Source of the DNA: Mesorhizobium sp. Root157
Lineage (GTDB): Bacteria; Pseudomonadota; Alphaproteobacteria; Rhizobiales; Rhizobiaceae
DNA: 64,000 bases
NCBI RefSeq assembly: GCF_001427385.1
Contig: NZ_LMGJ01000001.1
Location: forward strand, 283,941 to 347,940
Direction of reading: 5' to 3'
The notes under the pieces are model-generated. The model saw only the letters and a list, made by a program, of their open reading frames with translations. It had not been told where the DNA came from and did no database searches. The translations under genes and the position numbers were made by a program. Below are positions 60,644 through 64,000 of the stretch, piece by piece. Position 1 is the stretch's first letter. Each line of letters starts with the position of its first letter.

Positions 60644-61466
60644 ATTTCCAGAAGGCCGGCACCGTCTCCTCGAGCCGTGGCCCGCGCCTGAACGGCGCGA
60701 TCTTCTCGGCAAGGCCGGTGCGGTCGGAAATCTCGACGCCGACGCCGCACAGGGTCGCCGGACCGCTCGCCGCCTCGAAGCGGCCCTTCGGCACCTTGGA
60801 CAGGAAGCGGTTGAGCGGCTCCTCCTTGTCCATGCCGAGCGAGGAATCGTAATCGCCGCACATGCCGGCATCGGAAATATAGGCGGTGCCGCCGTTGAGG
60901 ATGTGGTGGTCGGCGGTCGGCTGGTGGGTATGGGTGCCAACGACGAAGCTCACCCGCCCATCGACGAAATGGGCAAAGCACATCTTCTCGCTGGTCGCCT
61001 CGGCGTGGAAATCGACCACCACCGCATCGGCCTGCTCGCCAAGCGGGCAAGCGGCGAGTTCGCGCTCGGCCGCCTGGAACGGATCGTCGAGTTCTGGATG
61101 CATGAACACCCGGCCCATGATGTTGGCCACCATGACGCGTGCCCCGTTCTTGGCCGTATAAAGCCCGGAGCCCTTGCCGGGCGTGCCTTTCGGGAAATTG
61201 GCGGGCCGCAGGAACCGGTCCTCGCGCGGTGCGAAGTTGAGCGCCTCGCGCTGGTCCCAGACATGGTTGCCGGTCGTCACCACGTCGGCGCCGGCGGCGA
61301 CGGTGTCGCGGAAGATGTCCTCGGTGATGCCGAAGCCGCCCGCCGCGTTCTCGCCATTGACGATGACGAAATCCAGCTTGAGTTCCGAGATCAGCCCCGG
61401 CAGTTGCGCCTGCACCGCCGTGCGCCCGGTCTTGCCCACCATATCGCCAAGAAAAAGCAGTCTCAC
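60642..61466 (-). CDS. TIGR00282/YmdB-type metallophosphoesterase
   Basis: 274 residues. MRLLFLGDMVGKTGRTAVQA (metal Asp), IVNGENAAGGFGITEDIFRD (Asn), TTGNHVWDQREALN (GNH), and VDFHAEATSEKMCFAHFVDG with HTHQPTADHHILNGGTAY. YmdB/DR1281-type phosphoesterase, hydrolysing cyclic nucleotides in related bacteria. fthC lies upstream with the 120-bp repeat and a 310-base gap between them. Confidence 0.93.
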   Translation of the reverse strand: MRLLFLGDMVGKTGRTAVQAQLPGLISELKLDFVIVNGENAAGGFGITEDIFRDTVAAGADVVTTGNHVWDQREALNFAPREDRFLRPANFPKGTPGKGSGLYTAKNGARVMVANIMGRVFMHPELDDPFQAAERELAACPLGEQADAVVVDFHAEATSEKMCFAHFVDGRVSFVVGTHTHQPTADHHILNGGTAYISDAGMCGDYDSSLGMDKEEPLNRFLSKVPKGRFEAASGPATLCGVGVEISDRTGLAEKIAPFRRGPRLEETVPAFWK

Positions 61467-61656
61467 GAAACCTTACCCTCGAAAAGTCGCATGATTTTCG
61501 TCAGGAAAGATCACGCTGCGCTGAAAGAACCGCCGGCCAGCCTTGCAACTGCCTCGCAGACTGTAAATCACCGCACGATCCAGCCGTCAAAGCCATTCGA
61601 CTTTCGTGGGCCGGGCATCAGCCACGGCTGCACCCCGAGTTTCGGGTCAGGGGCGT

Positions 61657-61776
61657 GTTTCAGGTCAGGGCGAGCCGAAATGACAGGCATCGAGAACCGG
61701 AGCGGAGCGTACATTCAGGTACGTGAGCACCGGAAGCGCAGAAGCCTGTCGTTTGCAGGCCGCCCTCACCTGAAAC
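61657..61776. repeat. Palindromic element copy 3
   Basis: 120 bp with ends GTTTCAGGT / ACCTGAAAC and inner hairpin CGTAC-ATTCAG-GTACG. It ends one base before the fthC stop codon. The only thing recognised in the 310-base gap 61,467-61,776; a partial TTCGGGTCAGGGGC upstream (61,641-61,654) looks like a fragment of a fourth end. Confidence 0.85.
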
Positions 61777-62352
61777 TCAAAACCGGCGCAACCCGCTCTC
61801 GGTCAGCATCTCCGGCAGGATGACGTCGTGCGCTTCGTCCGGCACCCGTTTGACCTGCTGGCAGTTGAAGGCGGTGCCGATCAGCCGCGGCTTCAACCCG
61901 CGCTCGTGAAGGCGGGCGATCGCCCGGTCGTAGTGGCCGGCGCCGTAGCCCAACCGGTGACCGCGAGGATCGAAGGCGGCCAGCGGCAACAGGATGATAT
62001 CCGGGTCGAGCACCTTCGCGTCCGGCCCCGGCCCGCTGGTGCCGAATCCGGTCGACACCATGGGGGTGCCGCGCACCAGTTCGCGAAACACGATGGTTTC
62101 CTTGTCCAGAACCACCGGCAGGCAAAGCCTCGCCCCTTTTTCGCCAAGCGCGAACAACAACGGCCTGAGGTCGATTTCCGAACGGATCGGCAGGAAACCG
62201 GCAACCACCGTGCCCGGCGCGAAATTGATCGCCGGTTCGCCGACTTCGGCGATGCGCAACGAAATCTCGATGCGCCACATCGGGTCGAGCGCATCGCGCC
62301 GCCCGAGTGCTTCCAGCCGCACGGCTTGCTTCTGCTCTTTCAGTGAAGTCAT
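61777..62352 (-). CDS. fthC: 5-formyltetrahydrofolate cyclo-ligase
   Basis: 191 residues from ATG 62,352. KQAVRLEALGRRDALDPMWR at the start (K..R..), AGFLPIRSEIDLRPLLFALG, LLPLAAFDPRGHRLGYGAGH YDRAI (G-G-Y-Y substrate loop). ATP-dependent recycling of 5-formyl-THF. In many bacteria it lies just downstream of the 6S RNA gene, as here; 6S ends 174 bases upstream of its start. Confidence 0.92.
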   Translation of the reverse strand: MTSLKEQKQAVRLEALGRRDALDPMWRIEISLRIAEVGEPAINFAPGTVVAGFLPIRSEIDLRPLLFALGEKGARLCLPVVLDKETIVFRELVRGTPMVSTGFGTSGPGPDAKVLDPDIILLPLAAFDPRGHRLGYGAGHYDRAIARLHERGLKPRLIGTAFNCQQVKRVPDEAHDVILPEMLTESGLRRF

Positions 62353-62526
62353 GTCCCAGCCTTCCCTTTGCGGCGAGCAAAATCCCAACTTTGCGCGCAG
62401 GTCAAGGGGCGGAGACAAGGCCGAAGGCCGCACCTCGAATGGAGGGAAATCAACATAGTCGCGATGCGACCTGGGGAAAGAAACGATCGCCACGGCGCAA
62501 CACGGCACAGTTGCGAACCGGGCAGG

Positions 62527-62683
62527 TGACGATCCACACAACCGGTGGAGAGAGCGATCCCGGGAACCTACAAAGTAGGTGGGCGCCGTGTGCCCAGACC
62601 CACGGGTCTGGCCAGGGACAGCTCCCTAGGGATCATTAAGGCCCCGGGGAAAATGTTCTCCTGCCGGGAAGCACAGATCGTCA
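62527..62683 (-). ncRNA. ssrS: 6S RNA
   Basis: Transcribed leftward. The two ends pair perfectly: TGACGATC (minus strand of 62,676-62,683) with GATCGTCA (minus strand of 62,527-62,534), making a 157-base RNA. Inside are TTCCCCGGGGCCTTAATGAT, GGCCAGACCCGTGGGTCTGG hairpin, and ACCTACTTTGTAGGT hairpin followed by CCCGGGATCG, the pattern of alphaproteobacterial 6S with a central bubble. A -10 box TATATT lies 6 bases before the 5' end. The position upstream of fthC is the conserved 6S neighbourhood. 6S mimics an open promoter and holds sigma-70 polymerase. Confidence 0.85.
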
Positions 62684-62688
62684 CGGCC

Positions 62689-62694
62689 AATATA
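62689..62694 (-). promoter_or_regulatory. 6S RNA promoter -10 box
   Basis: TATATT on the minus strand, six bases before the predicted 5' end. The -35 side (near 62,711-62,717) is weak. Confidence 0.55.
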
Positions 62695-62803
62695 GGCTTC
62701 TCGGGGTCGCTTAGCCAGACATGCGCTGCTTTATTCGCAGCCCGCCGCTCTTGCACCCGAGGGGCCGGCTCCGTAGGGTCGGGCCGGAAAAAGGGACGGA
62801 AAA

Positions 62804-63643
62804 ATGCGCTTTGAAGGCACGGCGGCCTATGTCGCCGACAAGGATCTGATGGTAGCGGTCAATGCCGCCATCGCGCTTGAACGGCCGCTACTGGTCAAGG
62901 GCGAGCCGGGCACCGGCAAGACCGAGCTGGCCAAGCAGGTCGCGGCGGCCCTCGGCCTCGATCTCATCGAGTGGCACATCAAGTCCACCACCCGCGCCCA
63001 GCAGGGCCTTTACGAATACGATGCCGTCTCGCGGCTGCGCGACAGCCAGCTCGGCGACGGCCGCTTCAACGACATCAAGAACTACATCAAGCGCGGCAAA
63101 TTGTGGGACGCCTTCGCCGCCGGCAGGAAGGTCGTGCTTTTGATCGACGAGATCGACAAGGCCGATATCGAGTTCCCCAACGACCTGTTGCAGGAACTCG
63201 ATAAGATGGAGTTCTTCGTCTACGAGACCGGTGAAACGATCCGCGCCGCCGTGCGCCCCATCGTCATCATCACCTCCAACAACGAAAAGGAACTGCCGGA
63301 CGCCTTCCTGCGCCGCTGCTTCTTCCACTACATCCGCTTCCCCGACACCGATACGCTGCACAGAATTGTCGATGTGCATTATCCGGGCATCAAGCAGGCG
63401 CTGGTGCGGGCCGCACTCACCCAATTCTACGAGATCCGCGACGTGCCCGGCCTCAAGAAGAAACCCTCGACGTCCGAGGCGCTCGACTGGATAAGGCTGC
63501 TGGTCGCCGACGACATTGCGCCGGAAGATCTGCGCGCCGACCCCAAAAGCGCCCTGCCGCGCCTGCACGGCGCCCTGTTGAAGAACGAGCAGGACGTGCA
63601 CCTGTTCGAGCGCCTTGCCTTCCTGGCCCGCCGCAACGGGTAA
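62804..63643 (+). CDS. MoxR-type AAA+ ATPase
   Basis: 279 residues. Walker A GEPGTGKTELAKQ near 34, Walker B VVLLIDEIDKAD near 106, and sensor IVIITSNNEKELPDAFLRRC. MoxR ATPases act as chaperones for VWA-domain partners and metal centres. A VWA gene normally follows; nothing of the kind is visible in the next 350 bases, which may simply be out of view. Confidence 0.92.
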   Translation: MRFEGTAAYVADKDLMVAVNAAIALERPLLVKGEPGTGKTELAKQVAAALGLDLIEWHIKSTTRAQQGLYEYDAVSRLRDSQLGDGRFNDIKNYIKRGKLWDAFAAGRKVVLLIDEIDKADIEFPNDLLQELDKMEFFVYETGETIRAAVRPIVIITSNNEKELPDAFLRRCFFHYIRFPDTDTLHRIVDVHYPGIKQALVRAALTQFYEIRDVPGLKKKPSTSEALDWIRLLVADDIAPEDLRADPKSALPRLHGALLKNEQDVHLFERLAFLARRNG

Positions 63644-63725
63644 CTCCGCTTCACCTGTCGTCGTATGTTAGTGAAAGCTAACAAAGCCTCATCACCTCTA
63701 GGTCGAGGCACGACCTCTCACCATC

Positions 63726-63787
63726 GTCATCCCGGAATTCTCTTTCGAGCGGCGCGGGAAAGGAATATCCGGGATCCATTCCGTGAC
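63726..63787. repeat. Imperfect palindrome
   Basis: GTCATCCCGGAATTC (63,726-63,740) opposes GAATATCCGGGATCC further on, and CGTCA opposes TGACG. It looks like one of the palindromic intergenic elements common in Alphaproteobacteria. Confidence 0.55.
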
Positions 63788-63801
63788 GGTGCGGTGGCCT
63801 G

Positions 63802-64000
63802 TCAGCGGTCGAGAATGGGGATCGATCCACCCGCCTGCCACCCATCTCTCCTATCAACCCGTTGATCCTGCTCATCTCTCGCGGAATCTTGGACAGCGCC
63901 TGTCCACGCCCTCTCCACCTCTTCCATAATCCGTGCCATCGCTTCTGCGGGAAACTCGGTGCGCACCGGGTATCGAGGGGAAGCGTCGGTGCCGGATTGG
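63802..64000 (-). CDS. Possible C-terminal part of a gene running off the right edge
   Basis: An open frame of 65 codons reads leftward from the edge, containing YPVRTEFPAEAMARIMEEVE then RAWTGAVQDSARDEQDQ and ending ILDR. The FPAEAMARIMEEVERAW stretch looks protein-like, later parts less so. No start is in view. The rest of 63,644-63,801 has the palindrome and no gene. Confidence 0.35.
   Translation of the reverse strand, partial: QSGTDASPRYPVRTEFPAEAMARIMEEVERAWTGAVQDSARDEQDQRVDRRDGWQAGGSIPILDR

Noticed and set aside
62545..62814. 89-codon rightward frame upstream of the MoxR gene
   Set aside because: Lies on the strand opposite the 6S RNA and has no protein-like features.

Overview
The window is alphaproteobacterial and most resembles Hyphomicrobiales (Rhizobiales) of the Mesorhizobium/Aminobacter type. 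Evidence for this: Omp25/31-like beta-barrel proteins, a tolQRAB-pal-cpoB-tilS-ftsH-glmM cluster, DUF1465 next to ruvC, GcrA/GapR-type proteins, high GC with GC-rich third codon positions, and palindromic intergenic elements. It has two unlike halves.

Positions 1 to about 21,900 are the integrase-proximal part of a temperate prophage that continues off the left edge. The leftward arm, read from about 13,976 down to 1, runs from an HTH regulator through GapR-like proteins, a DNA methyltransferase, RusA, a DUF1376 replication protein, a GcrA-like regulator and many small genes to terminase small and large subunits and a P22-type portal that is cut by the window edge. The rightward arm runs from a divergent HTH protein at 14,062 through a recombination block (DEDD exonuclease, Rad52-like annealing protein, SSB-like protein, NinB, HNH nuclease) to an excisionase-like HTH and a tyrosine integrase that ends at 21,898. 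Divergent operators built on a TTCCTAT half-site lie at 13,979-14,039 and recur at 15,418-15,468, so they probably form the phage switch.

A complete 2,808-bp IS1595-family element (2,940-5,747) is inserted in the leftward arm. It has 27-bp terminal inverted repeats, an 8-bp target duplication, its own transposase and a three-gene passenger operon containing a DUF1828-type protein.

Positions about 22,000 to 64,000 are ordinary chromosome. In order they hold two outer-membrane proteins, glmM, ftsH, tilS, the Tol-Pal system, ybgC, a GH5 glycosidase, and ruvB-ruvA with a vapBC toxin-antitoxin pair inserted before ruvC. Next come DUF1465, an acyl-CoA ligase, a TauE/SafE exporter, a ThiE-like protein, a Sel1 protein, efp, an inositol monophosphatase, hemolysin III, a MotA/TolQ-like plus OmpA-like pair and a M32 carboxypeptidase. 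The right end holds an MsbA-like ABC exporter, rpmE, SelW-like and YebC proteins, an MBL-fold protein, an ArsR/AHSA1 pair, TerC, YmdB, 5-formyl-THF cyclo-ligase and a MoxR ATPase. A 6S RNA gene is recognisable directly upstream of the cyclo-ligase. Three copies of a roughly 120-bp palindromic element abut the stop codons of leftward genes, and their outer stems covary.
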